Assembly: GCF_900088825.1 (NCBI RefSeq)
Contig: NZ_LT592171.1
Span: forward strand, 978,425 to 1,042,424
Reading direction: 5' to 3'
Length of the DNA: 64,000 bases
Source: Thiomonas delicata
GTDB lineage: Bacteria; Pseudomonadota; Gammaproteobacteria; Burkholderiales; Burkholderiaceae_C
Shown: one piece after another, positions 44,136 through 53,100 of the stretch
Layout: each line of letters opens with the position of its first letter
Numbering within the stretch: position 1 is the first letter of the stretch
Translations under genes and position numbers: made by a program
Notes under the pieces: generated by a model
What the model saw: only the letters and a program-made list of their open reading frames with translations
What the model was told of the DNA's origin: nothing
Databases searched by the model: none

Positions 44136-44981
44136 ATGACAGCTACGACCGAACACCTAGAACAAGCCGCCGAGCAGCTCGCTCCGCATGCCGTGGAACG
44201 TCTCAAGGGCTTGCGCTCGCAGGGCAGCCACGAAGGCATTTTCACCTCCGACTTGTCGGTGAATGAATTCGTCATGGTGCGCCAGGCCGGCTTCGAGCCG
44301 CTGGGCCTGGTGGTCGGTTCCTGCGTCTACCACCTCGGCATCCAGTACGGCCAATGGTCGACGAATATGGAAATGGACGTGCTGTCGCAGGCCATGTACC
44401 AGGCGCGCGAACTGGCCATGAGTCGCATGGAGCAAGAGGCGATCCTGCTGCGGGCCGACGGCGTGGTCGGCCTGCGGCTGGAGGTCAAGCGCATGGAATG
44501 GGACAAGGACATTCTGGAGTTCATGGCCATCGGCACGGCCATTGCGCACCGCACCGGCGATCCCGGTTTCAAAGGCGTCGGCGGCAAACCTTTCACCTCC
44601 GACCTGTCGGGCCAGGACTTCTGGATGCTGCTGAAGTCCGGCTACCGGCCGATGGAAATGGTGATGGGCTCCTGCGTCTACCACGTCGCCCACCAGGGCG
44701 CACTGCGCTCGCTCGGCAATATCGGCAACAACGTCGAACTGGTGCAGTTCACCCAGGCCATGTACGACGCCCGCGAACTGGCGATGGAGCGTATGCAGCA
44801 CGAGGCTGCGGCGGCGCAGGCCGATGGCGTGACCGGGGTGCAACTGCACGAAGGCTCGCATAACTGGCAGCCGCATGTCATCGAGTTCTTCGCCATCGGC
44901 ACCGCGGTGAAGGCGATGGACAAGGCCGACGCCATGGTGGATGCGCTCAACCCCCAACTCGTCATGCCAGTCAACGACTGA
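44136..44981 (+). CDS. Double YbjQ/UPF0145-domain protein
   Basis: 281 residues made of two tandem YbjQ-like domains of about 100 residues: VMVRQAGFEPLGLVVGSCVYHLG... FMAIGTAIAHR (about 45-150) and WMLLKSGYRPMEMVMGSCVYHV... FFAIGTAVKAM (about 165-270). Each has the GSCVYH turn and the MARELAM/ARELAMERM helix. YbjQ proteins form barrel-like oligomers of unknown function. Start at 44136; it follows the frameshifted single-domain paralogue and precedes pspA by 30 bases. Confidence 0.78.
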   Translation: MTATTEHLEQAAEQLAPHAVERLKGLRSQGSHEGIFTSDLSVNEFVMVRQAGFEPLGLVVGSCVYHLGIQYGQWSTNMEMDVLSQAMYQARELAMSRMEQEAILLRADGVVGLRLEVKRMEWDKDILEFMAIGTAIAHRTGDPGFKGVGGKPFTSDLSGQDFWMLLKSGYRPMEMVMGSCVYHVAHQGALRSLGNIGNNVELVQFTQAMYDARELAMERMQHEAAAAQADGVTGVQLHEGSHNWQPHVIEFFAIGTAVKAMDKADAMVDALNPQLVMPVND

Positions 44982-45011
44982 AGCCCGTTCAACCGCTCAG
45001 GAGAAATCACC

Positions 45012-45716
45012 ATGTCCATGTTCAAGCACGCCGCCGAAATCCTGGAAGCCAGGGTCAACACCTTCCTCAACCGCGCCGACGATCCGGCGCAGACCCTGGA
45101 CCTGTCTTACGAAAAAATGATCACCACGTTGCAGGACACCAAGCGCCAGCTGGCCGACGTGATCACCGAGCGCATCTCGCTGGAAAACCAGATGGCTGCG
45201 GCCAAGCGCGACAGCGACAAGGCCGAGGCCGATGCCCGCATGGCGTTGCAGGCCCAGCGCGAAGATCTGGCGCGTGCCGCGCTGACTGAGAAGCAGACCG
45301 CGCAGCAGAAAATCGCCGCGCTGCAACAGGCGCACGACAGCATTGCGACACAGGCGGAAAAACTCACCGCTTACGAGACCAAACTGCAGGATCACATCGA
45401 GCAATTCCGTACCCAGAAAGAGGTGATGAAAACCCAGATGGCCGCGGCTGCAGCCGAAGTCGGCGTGTCCGAATCGCTCTCCGGCCTCGGCACGGGCCTC
45501 GCCGATGCAGGCGACGCCATGCGTCGCGCGCAGGACAAAACGGCCCAAATGCAGTCCAAGGCCGAGGCGATGGAAGGCATGGCCGAGGCCGGCATCCTCA
45601 GCGACCCGCTGGACGCGCGCGACAGTACCGAAAAGGAGCTCGACAAGCTGCGCAGCACCACCGGCGTCGATGCCGATCTGGCGAGACTCAAGGCCGAGAT
45701 CGCGGCCCCCAAATAA
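45012..45716 (+). CDS. pspA: PspA/IM30 family membrane-stress protein
   Basis: 234 residues, almost entirely coiled coil, with the N-terminal amphipathic helix (MSMFKHAAEILEARVNTFLNRADDP) that binds damaged membranes and the helices 1-5 typical of PspA/Vipp1, ending with a shortened tail (LDKLRSTTGVDADLARLKAEIAA). These proteins polymerise at the inner membrane to protect the proton motive force. No pspF or pspBC adjacent; here it ends an operon with YbjQ-type proteins and the lipid ligase-acyltransferase. A strong site (CAGGAGAAA) precedes the ATG. Confidence 0.88.
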   Translation: MSMFKHAAEILEARVNTFLNRADDPAQTLDLSYEKMITTLQDTKRQLADVITERISLENQMAAAKRDSDKAEADARMALQAQREDLARAALTEKQTAQQKIAALQQAHDSIATQAEKLTAYETKLQDHIEQFRTQKEVMKTQMAAAAAEVGVSESLSGLGTGLADAGDAMRRAQDKTAQMQSKAEAMEGMAEAGILSDPLDARDSTEKELDKLRSTTGVDADLARLKAEIAAPK

Positions 45717-45753
45717 GAGCCTGGGCCTGCGATTTGCCGCCCGGGTCTGAAGT

Positions 45754-47037
45754 TCAGTCGCCGTGGAAAGCGCCAGGGTCAGGCGATGGCAGCAGCCGCG
45801 TTCCCCGCAACGCCAGCCGCGCCGCGCCGAAGGCGGCCTGGGTGTGTGGAACGAGGTGGACGGGCAGGCCGAGTGCGCGCTCGCGCAGCCGGGTCCATGC
45901 CGGGTTGCGGGCGCCGCCACCCGTGGTGAAAACCGCGGCAGCTGGCGTGGCGCCGAGTTCGGCGAGCTTGCGGTAGCCGGCGGCCTCGATGCCGGCAAGC
46001 GCCTGCAGCAGGCCGTGCAGGTAGGCGGCATCGTCGGCGGGGCGCGGCTGCAGGCGCGGCAGCAGCAGCGGGTCGCGTACGGGAAAGCGTTCGCCGGGGG
46101 CGGGCAGCGGGTAGAGGTCGAGCGGGCTGTCGGTTTCGGCGTCGATGCGGCTGCTCAGCTCCTGCAGTCGCGCGTCGGTGAACAGCTGGCGCAGCACGGC
46201 GCCGCCGGCATTGCTCGCGCCGCTGGCCAGCCACAGCGGACCGAAACGGTGCGAATACACGCCGTACTCGGGCGCGTCCACGCGGGTGGACGATAGCAGC
46301 TTGAGGCTGAGCGTGCTGCCCAGGGTGGTGACGGCCTGGCCGGGGCGGGTGGCGCCGGTGGCGATGAAACCGGCGTTGCCGTCCGTGGTGCCGGCGCGCA
46401 GCACGAGCGCCGGCGGCAGGTCGAAGCGCCGCGCGGCCGCGCGGCCGACGCGGCCGAGCTCGGTTCCGGGGGCGACGATCGCCGGCAGCAAGGCGCCGGG
46501 GGGCAGGGCGCGCACCGCGTCGGGCCAGCTCGCCGAGGCGGCGTCGGCGCCGGTTTTGAGCGCGTTGTGCCAGTCCGTGGGCGGGGCGCGGCCGAGCAGC
46601 CGGGCGGTGATCCAGTCCGCCTGGTGCATGGCGTGGACCACGCGCGGGCCGCCGTGCTCGCGCCACAGCCACAGCAGCCGGGCCAGCGCGTCCAGTTGCA
46701 GCGGACGCGGCAGGCTGCGCTCGAGTTCCAGCGCCAGGGCATGGGCGCGGGCATCGAAATACGCCAGCGCGGGGCCGACTGGTCGCAGGCCGGCATCCGT
46801 CAGCAGCACGGTGCCCGAGGTGGCGTCCACGGCGCAGAAGGCCAGCCTGGAACGCAGATCCGCAGGCAGGGCGCCGAGCAGGGTGTCGAGCGCGTCGGCC
46901 CAGTCATGCGGGCTCTGCTCGCGAGGGCGGGGGAAATCCACCTGGGCCTCGAACAGCACCTGCTCGGTGTGGTCGATGACGCAGGCGCGCGCACCGCTGG
47001 TGCCGAAGTCCAGCCCGAGGGCGGCGCCGGCTTTCAT
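45754..47037 (-). CDS. FGGY-family carbohydrate kinase
   Basis: 427 residues. The N-terminal ATPase-fold motif LGLDFGTSGARACVID (7-22), the second FGGY motif region GTTDGNAGFIATGATRPGQAV, and VTTLGSTLSLK are present, with the adenine site TTGGGARNPAW near the end. It is shorter than xylulokinase (about 490) and closer in length to the D-ribulose kinases of the SePSK/AtXK-1 group, which I suggest with low certainty. Start at 47037: the ATG overlaps the stop of a small upstream frame (ATGA). Convergent with pspA. Confidence 0.78.
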   Translation of the reverse strand: MKAGAALGLDFGTSGARACVIDHTEQVLFEAQVDFPRPREQSPHDWADALDTLLGALPADLRSRLAFCAVDATSGTVLLTDAGLRPVGPALAYFDARAHALALELERSLPRPLQLDALARLLWLWREHGGPRVVHAMHQADWITARLLGRAPPTDWHNALKTGADAASASWPDAVRALPPGALLPAIVAPGTELGRVGRAAARRFDLPPALVLRAGTTDGNAGFIATGATRPGQAVTTLGSTLSLKLLSSTRVDAPEYGVYSHRFGPLWLASGASNAGGAVLRQLFTDARLQELSSRIDAETDSPLDLYPLPAPGERFPVRDPLLLPRLQPRPADDAAYLHGLLQALAGIEAAGYRKLAELGATPAAAVFTTGGGARNPAWTRLRERALGLPVHLVPHTQAAFGAARLALRGTRLLPSPDPGAFHGD

Positions 47038-47357
47038 GGCATGGGCGCGGCGACGCCCGGATCGCTGAACACCGCGCGGCCCATCTCGTGGCACCAGAAG
47101 CAGGCGTAGAACCCCACGGTGACGAAGATCGCCGCGTCGGGGGAAGTCGCCGAAGCCGCGACCAAGGCGGGCGCCGCGCGCAGCGGGGCCGCTGCCAGGG
47201 CTGCGGCGGGAACGCGCGCAAACAAGCGCGCGCCGCCGCGCAAGCCGTGGCGATGACGCCAGGCTTCGTGCCTGCGCAGGGGAATCGGCCGGATCGGGGG
47301 AAATGCCATCCGCGGATTATGGATGGTCCGTGCACCTAAACTCCGCAGGTTTTCCAT
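47034..47357 (-). CDS. Possible small protein upstream of the FGGY kinase
   Basis: 107 residues, or 91 from the ATG at 47309 (MAFPPIRPIPL). Arg/Ala-rich N-terminal half, then a hydrophobic stretch with FYACFWCHEMGRAVFSDPG near the end. The stop overlaps the kinase ATG (ATGA), which argues for a coupled real gene. Against it: no ribosome site before either ATG and no recognised domain. Unsure. Confidence 0.35.
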   Translation of the reverse strand: MENLRSLGARTIHNPRMAFPPIRPIPLRRHEAWRHRHGLRGGARLFARVPAAALAAAPLRAAPALVAASATSPDAAIFVTVGFYACFWCHEMGRAVFSDPGVAAPMP

Positions 47358-47371
47358 GAGTCGTCGACACG

Positions 47372-47842
47372 ATGCGCACCTGCGAGATTCCCGATTTCGG
47401 CACCCTGCACCTGGACCACCTGGTGCTGGATTTCAACGGCACCCTGGCCGTCGACGGTTTGCTGCTGCCTGGCGTGGCCGAGCGGCTTGCCGCGCTCGCC
47501 GCGGACATGACCCTGCATGTGGTGAGCGGCGACACCAATGGCACGGCCGGGGCGCAACTGCACGGCGTGGACTGCAAGCTGTTCGTGCTGCCGCATGCCG
47601 AGCAGGCGCGCCTCAAGCGCGACTACGTTCTGGCGCTGGGCGCGGCCGGCGTGGCCGCCATCGGCAACGGGCGCAACGACGCACGCATGCTCCACAGCGC
47701 CGCCCTGGGCATTGCCGTGCTGGGCGAGGAGGGTTGCGCCGCCCAGGCCCTGGCGGCGGCCGACGTGCTGGCCCGCTCGATCACCGACGCGCTCGACCTG
47801 CTGCTCCATCCCAAGCGTCTGCTGGCGACCTTGCGGGCCTGA
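47372..47842 (+). CDS. Small HAD-family hydrolase (soluble P-type ATPase domain)
   Basis: 156 residues, a minimal HAD with motif I DFNGTLA (19-25, nucleophile Asp19), motif II VVSGDTNG (about 49-56, T/S), Lys (LKRDY near 81) and motif IV GNGRNDARML (about 98-107). This matches COG4087, the isolated P-domain-like HAD proteins. The physiological substrate is unknown. Divergent from the small frame at 47034-47357; convergent with hsp20. Confidence 0.82.
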   Translation: MRTCEIPDFGTLHLDHLVLDFNGTLAVDGLLLPGVAERLAALAADMTLHVVSGDTNGTAGAQLHGVDCKLFVLPHAEQARLKRDYVLALGAAGVAAIGNGRNDARMLHSAALGIAVLGEEGCAAQALAAADVLARSITDALDLLLHPKRLLATLRA

Positions 47843-47902
47843 CGGCAGCGCTTTCGCCGCTGGGCGCCAAGCGCCGCGCCGGCTGCAGCGGCATCGCTTC
47901 GG

Positions 47903-48298
47903 TCAAGCCAGCTTCACGTCCACCTTGCGCGGCTTGGCGTGTTCCGCCTTCGGGATGCGCAGGGTCAGCACGCCGTCCTTCAGGTTGGCGTCGACGTGGT
48001 CGGCGTCCAGTTCGCGCGACAGCGTGAAACTGCGTTCCCAGCTCGCGCTGCGCATTTCGGCGTAGAACGGATCGAGTCCTTCCGGCAGTGCGATGGCGAC
48101 CTCGCCGCGCAGGGTGAGGGTGTCGCCCTCCACCTGCACGTGCAGGGCTTCGCGCGGCACGCCGGGCATGTCGGCGCGCAGGGTGATGCCATCGGCATCC
48201 TCGATGATGTCCACCGCCGGCGCCATGGGCTGGGCCTGGCGGCCGGGGTTCTGGACTTGGGTTTCGCCTTGCCGGCGTTGCACGACTTCGGTGTTCAT
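47903..48298 (-). CDS. Small heat-shock protein Hsp20, copy 1
   Basis: 131 residues from the ATG at 48298, which has GGAG nine bases upstream; an ATG at 48313 would add five residues (MEIDT). The alpha-crystallin domain spans about 35-125: VDIIEDADGITLRADMPGV, VEGDTLTLRGEV, and the DGVLTLRIPKAEHAKPRKVDV end with the I-x-V/I C-terminal motif area. ATP-independent chaperone. The second Hsp20 lies 43 bases upstream in the same direction. Confidence 0.92.
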   Translation of the reverse strand: MNTEVVQRRQGETQVQNPGRQAQPMAPAVDIIEDADGITLRADMPGVPREALHVQVEGDTLTLRGEVAIALPEGLDPFYAEMRSASWERSFTLSRELDADHVDANLKDGVLTLRIPKAEHAKPRKVDVKLA

Positions 48299-48341
48299 GG
48301 TGTCGATCTCCATAAGGCTGAGCCGCTGTGCGCGGCATGAA

Positions 48342-48788
48342 TCAGTTCACGGTGATGCGGCGCGGCTGCACCGATTCGCGGCGCCCGATGCGCACATGCA
48401 GCACGCCGTCCTTGTAATGCGCCTCGACCTGGTTCGGGTCCACGTCCTCGGGCAGGCTGACGACGCGGCGGAAGCTGCCGTTGAAGCGTTCTTCGGCGTA
48501 CACCGTGCTCTTGGCGTCCGGCGCGTCGATCTTGCGCTCGCCCGCCAGGGTGAGCAGGTTGTTGTCCACCGTCACCTCCAGCTTCGCGGCGTCCAGTCCG
48601 GGGGCGAAGGCGTAGACCTCCACCGCCGTCGGCGTGGAGCCGATGTTGATGGCGGGAAACGCGGCACCTCCCGCGGCCCGAATGCTCACCGGCAGGCCGA
48701 AGCCGCCGAAGGCGCGCTCCACCTCGCGCTGGAGGCGATCCAGGTCGGCGAACCAACTCGCCGGGGTTCTCAGCAGGGTTGCAACCAT
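48342..48788 (-). CDS. Small heat-shock protein Hsp20, copy 2
   Basis: 148 residues. N-terminal arm MVATLLRTPASWFADLDRLQREVERAFGGFGLPVS, then the alpha-crystallin domain (about 48-145) with VYAFAPGLDAAKLEVTVDNNLLTLAGER and the end KDGVLHVRIGRRESVQPRRITVN. It differs from copy 1 in the arm and in most domain positions, so they are old paralogues, which may co-assemble. Start at 48788; the frame is open upstream but without family sequence. Confidence 0.92.
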   Translation of the reverse strand: MVATLLRTPASWFADLDRLQREVERAFGGFGLPVSIRAAGGAAFPAINIGSTPTAVEVYAFAPGLDAAKLEVTVDNNLLTLAGERKIDAPDAKSTVYAEERFNGSFRRVVSLPEDVDPNQVEAHYKDGVLHVRIGRRESVQPRRITVN

Positions 48789-49105
48789 GATGCATGCTCC
48801 TTGTTCCAGGTGGCCGTGGCTCGCGCCAAACGGCCGGGTTCGACACGACAGTTCCGGCAAACCTGGCATCGCAGCGGGCCTGCCTTGCTTTTTCTGACGA
48901 ACCCCTGCGACATCCCCGCACACGGCGAGGGGGCTTGCCGTTCGGCCTTTATCTGTGCGCCGTGGACTGGAATTCAAGGCCTGGCCGCACATCCGTTTGG
49001 CCCCGAACCCGTCGAAATCGGGACGCCCCGGCACCTGCCCGAAGCGCGGCGCCTGCGCAAGGCCCGGTGCGCACACGCCGCCGGCGCGGGGGCAGAATTG
49101 ACGCC
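48789..49105. other. 317-bp divergent region between hsp20 and the DUF2784 gene
   Basis: On the minus strand CTTGAA (48978-48973) is a sigma-32-like -35, and GATAAA (48953-48948) is a possible -10 for hsp20, but the spacing (19) is not ideal and the sigma-32 -10 CCCCAT is lacking. No FNR-type box or gene is visible. Confidence 0.35.
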
Positions 49106-49528
49106 ATGGCCTCATCCCTGTCCCCCAGCCTGGCCCTGCACCTCGCCCAGATCATCCTGGGACTGCATCTCGTGGTCATCGCCTTCAATGTGTTCGGCTT
49201 GGTGCTCATTCCCCTGGGCGCTTGGCGGGGCTGGGCCTGGGTGCGGCTACCGGGATGGCGGGTTGCGCATCTCGCGGCCTTGAGCCTGGTGGCGATCCAG
49301 GCCGTCTGGGGCCGCGCCTGCTTTCTGACGGTGTGGCAGAGCGACCTCATGGCGGCCGCCGGGCGCCGGGGCTACACCGCTCCCTTGATTCAAACCTGGG
49401 TCGACCGGCTGATGTTCTGGAATCTGCCCATGGCGTTTTTCACCGCGCTCTACGTGCTGGTCTGGCTCTATGTGCTGGCCTTGTGGCACTGGGTGCCGCC
49501 GCGGCGAAACAAGCCGGCGCCGCGATGA
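49106..49528 (+). CDS. DUF2784 family membrane protein
   Basis: 140 residues with four membrane helices (about 8-32, 46-63, 98-120, and a weaker central one). Characteristic DUF2784 pieces: HLVVIAFNVFGLVLIPLGAWRGWAWVR and AIQAVWGRACFLTVWQSDL with Trp/Cys (CFLT). Function unknown. Start at 49106 (MASSLSPSLALHLAQ). Convergent with queF. Confidence 0.78.
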   Translation: MASSLSPSLALHLAQIILGLHLVVIAFNVFGLVLIPLGAWRGWAWVRLPGWRVAHLAALSLVAIQAVWGRACFLTVWQSDLMAAAGRRGYTAPLIQTWVDRLMFWNLPMAFFTALYVLVWLYVLALWHWVPPRRNKPAPR

Positions 49529-49589
49529 GCGCGCCTTGCGGCCCGCACGGCAGGCGCGGGCGTGCCGGTCTTGTCCGCGCGGCGAGGCG

Positions 49590-50015
49590 TCACCCGCCCA
49601 TCGCCGCCGGCTGGGCCGGATCGAACTGGCCGAGGTCGACACGGGGCTTGGGTTTCCAGCCGCGCTTGTGGTGCTCGACCACGACATTGGTGTAGATGCC
49701 GCCGCGCACATACCACTGGGCCGTGACGCGCGCGAAGCGGGGTGACAGCGCCTTGACCAGGTCGTCCAGAATGGTGTTGGTCACCTTTTCGTGGAAGGCG
49801 CCCTCGTTGCGGTAGCTCCACATGTAGAGCTTGAGGCTCTTGAGCTCGACGCACTTCTTGTCGGGAATGATGTCCAGCACGATGCGCGCGAAATCGGGCT
49901 GGCCGGTGAGCGGGCACAGACAGGTGAACTCGGGCACCTGCATGTGGATGTGATAGTCGCGCTCCGGTGCGGGGTTCGGGAAGGTCTGCAAGGTCTTGCT
50001 GGGCTGGGTGCTCAT
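49590..50015 (-). CDS. queF: NADPH-dependent 7-cyano-7-deazaguanine reductase, type I
   Basis: Reduces preQ0 to preQ1 in queuosine synthesis. 141 residues, the short type I enzyme. Catalytic Cys34 lies in [15 protein letters not shown] (29-43), with Asp41 as the second catalytic residue; the NADPH motif [20 protein letters not shown] and the C-terminal [11 protein letters not shown] are conserved. No other que genes nearby. It diverges from smc over about 150 bases. Confidence 0.95.
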   Translation of the reverse strand: MSTQPSKTLQTFPNPAPERDYHIHMQVPEFTCLCPLTGQPDFARIVLDIIPDKKCVELKSLKLYMWSYRNEGAFHEKVTNTILDDLVKALSPRFARVTAQWYVRGGIYTNVVVEHHKRGWKPKPRVDLGQFDPAQPAAMGG

Positions 50016-50121
50016 GGTCGTCGGGTGTGCATGCTGCGGGGAAAGACGGGAATTATCCGGGCGCCTGCGCCGGGGCGTGGCCGGGGGCTTGGCCCGCAGG
50101 CGGGTGCTATCATCCGAAGCA

Positions 50122-50147
50122 AGCCGAAAAAACGGCTATTTTTCTTT
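50122..50147 (+). terminator. Terminator-like hairpin in the smc leader
   Basis: AGCCG (50122-50126), A6 loop, CGGCT (50133-50137), then ATTTTTCTTT (50138-50147). It is a short-stem intrinsic terminator shape ending 21 bases before the smc start. It could attenuate smc transcription or end a transcript from upstream. Confidence 0.35.
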
Positions 50148-50168
50148 CTGAATCAATAACTTACTCAA

Positions 50169-53100
50169 GTGCGCCTGTCCTGGATCAAGCTTGCCGGATT
50201 CAAGTCCTTTGCCGACCTCGTGGCCTTTCAGCTGCCGGGCCAGCGCGTGGGCGTGGTCGGCCCCAACGGCTGCGGCAAATCCAACATCATCGACGCCGTG
50301 CGCTGGGTGCTGGGCGAGTCGAAGGCTTCGGAACTGCGCGGCGAGTCCATGCAGGACGTGATCTTCAGCGGCAGCGCCACGCGCAAGCCGGCCGGACGCT
50401 GCAGCGTGGAACTGGTGTTCGACAACAGCGATCACCGCATCACGGGCAGTTTCGGGCAGTACACCGAGATCGCGGTCAAGCGCGTGCTCACGCGCGACGG
50501 CACCTCGAGCTATTTCATCAACGGCCAGGTCGTGCGGCGACGCGACGTGCAGGACATCTTCCTCGGCACGGGCTTGGGGCCCCGCGCCTACGCCATCATC
50601 GGCCAGGGCACGATCTCGCGCATCATCGAATCGCGCCCGGAGGAATTGCGCGTGCTGCTCGAGGAAGCGGCCGGGGTGTCCAAGTACAAGGAGCGCCGGC
50701 GCGAAACCGAGAATCGCTTGCACGGCACCCGCGAGAACCTGCTGCGGGTGAACGACATCCTGCGCGAACTCAACGGCCAGCTCGACAAGCTGGAGCAGCA
50801 GGCGGCCGTGGCCCAACAGTATCGCCAGTTGCAGGAGCAGTTGGAAAGCAGCCAGCATGGCCTGTGGCTGCTGCGCCTGCAGGAGGCGCAGGCGCGCCAG
50901 GCGCGCATCGCCTCGGATGCCGCGCAGGCCGTGAATGCGCTGGAGGCGCAGACCGCGCAGTTGCGCGCCGCCGAGGCCGAGTTGGAGACCCTGCGCCAGG
51001 CCCAGTACGCGGCGAGCGACGCGCTCAACGCCGCGCAGGCCGAGTTGTACGCGGCGCAGGCCCAGGTGGCGCGCCTGGAGGCGGAAATCCGGTTCGTGGT
51101 CGAGGCGCGCGACCGCGCCCTGCGCAGCCAAGGCGAATTGCAGGCCCAGCAGGCGCAGTGGCTGGCGCGCCGGCAGGACGCCGTGCGCGACGCCGAGGCG
51201 GCCGTCGCCGAGATGGCCGAGTCCGAGTTGCTGCAAGCCGAGGCCGAGGCACGCGTGATCGAGCAGGCCGAGCAGATTCCGGCGCTCGAAGCACGCCTGA
51301 ACGATGCCCAGATGCAGGCTGCCGAGCAACGCGCGCGCGCGGCGGCCGCCCAGCAGCGCCTGCACGGCGAGGCCGAGCGCCAGCGCACCCTGGGCCAGCA
51401 GGCGCAGCAGATCGAGCAGCGCATCCAGCGTCTGCAGGCCGAGCGCCGGGCGGTGCAGCGGCCTGACGGCGCGCGCCTGGCTGACCTGCAGCAGCAGCAA
51501 GCCCGCCTCGGCGCCGAGCGCGACGAGGCCCAGGCCCGGCTGCACGCGCTGCAGGAGCAGCTTCCCGAGTTGCAGGACGCGCGCCAGCAGCGCCAGGCCG
51601 AGGCGCAGCAGGCCGCGTCGGATCTGGCCTCCACCACGGCGCGCCTGCACGCGCTCAAGGCGCTGCAGGACAAGGTGATGACCGAAGGCCGCATCCAGCC
51701 CTGGCTGGCGCGGCATGGGCTGGACAGCCTGGCACGGCTGTGGACCCGCATTCATGTCGAACCCGGCTGGGAAAGCGCGCTGGAAGCGGCCCTGCGCGAG
51801 CGCCTGGCCGCGCTGGAAGTGCGCGCCCTGGACGCCATGGCGGGGTTTGCCGCCGACCCGCCGCCGGCCAAGCTGACGTTCTACGCCGCGCCACAGGCCG
51901 CCGTGCCGCTGCCCGCAGTGCCGGGCCAGCAGCCGCTGGCCGCGCTGCTGCGGCATGTGGACCCCGGCCTGCGCGCCGTGCTGGACGACTGGCTGGCCGG
52001 TGTGTTCACCGCCGATTCCCTCGCCCAGGCCATGCAGCGCCGCGGCGAGCTACCAGTGGGGACGATGCTGGTCACGCGCGAGGGGCATGCCGTCGCGCGC
52101 CATAGCGTCAGCCTCTACGCCGCCGACAGCGAGCAGGCCGGCATGCTGGCGCGGCAGCAGGAGATCGAGAACCTGGAGCGCCAGGCCAAGGCCCAGCAAT
52201 TGCTGGCGGACGACGCGCGCAACGGCGCCTTGCAGGCCGAGGCCCTGTGGACCCAGACCCAGGAACAGGCCGCGGCAGAGGGCCGCCGCCTGCAGGCCTT
52301 GACCCAGCAATTCCATGGCGTGCAGGTGGAGTGGCTCAAGCTGCAGCAGCAGGACCAGGAGTCAGCGGCGCGCGCCGGGCGCCTCGACACCGATCTGGCC
52401 GAGCTGGGCGCGCAAGGCGAGGAACTGGCCGCCGCGCAGGCCGAGTGCGAGGCGCGTTTCGAGCAGCTCGACATGGAACTCGCACAACTCCAGCAGGACC
52501 AGGCCGATCTCGACAGCCTGGCCCTGCGCGAGCAGGCCCAACTGGGCGACGCCCGCGCCCGGCTGCGCGCGCTGGAGCAGCAGCAGGCCGAGGCGGCCTA
52601 TGCCATCCGCAGCCTGCAGCAGCGCCAGACGGATGCGCAGCGCATGGCCGACACCGCGCAGCAGCAGATGGCCGAGCTGGCCACGCGGCTGCAGGCGGCG
52701 GGCGAGGAACTGGGGCGGCTGAGCGATCAGACCGCGCGCGCCGGTTTGCAGGATGCATTGGCGGCGCAGGAGGCCGCCCAGGAGCGGCTCGCCGCGCGTC
52801 GCGCCGAGCACGACGAGGTTGCCGCCCGGTTGCGCGCACTGGAGGAAACCCGCCTGCGCCTGGAGCGCGACGCCGAGCCGCTGCGCGCGGCCATCACCGC
52901 CCGCCAGCTGGAGGAACAGGAGGCCAGGCTGCAGGGCGAGCAGTTCCGTCAGATGCTGGCCGAGGCCGGGGTGGACGTGGAGCAGCTCGCCGCGCGCCTG
53001 CCCACGGGCGCCCAGCCGGACCAGCTCAACCGCGACACCCAGCGCCTGCAGCGCGAGATCGCGGCGCTGGGCGCGGTGAACCTGGCCGCGCTGGACGAGC

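Noticed and set aside
48948-48978. Sigma-32-type promoter for the hsp20 pair
   Set aside because: CTTGAA is present but the CCCCAT-type -10 is missing and the spacing is poor; kept only as a remark.
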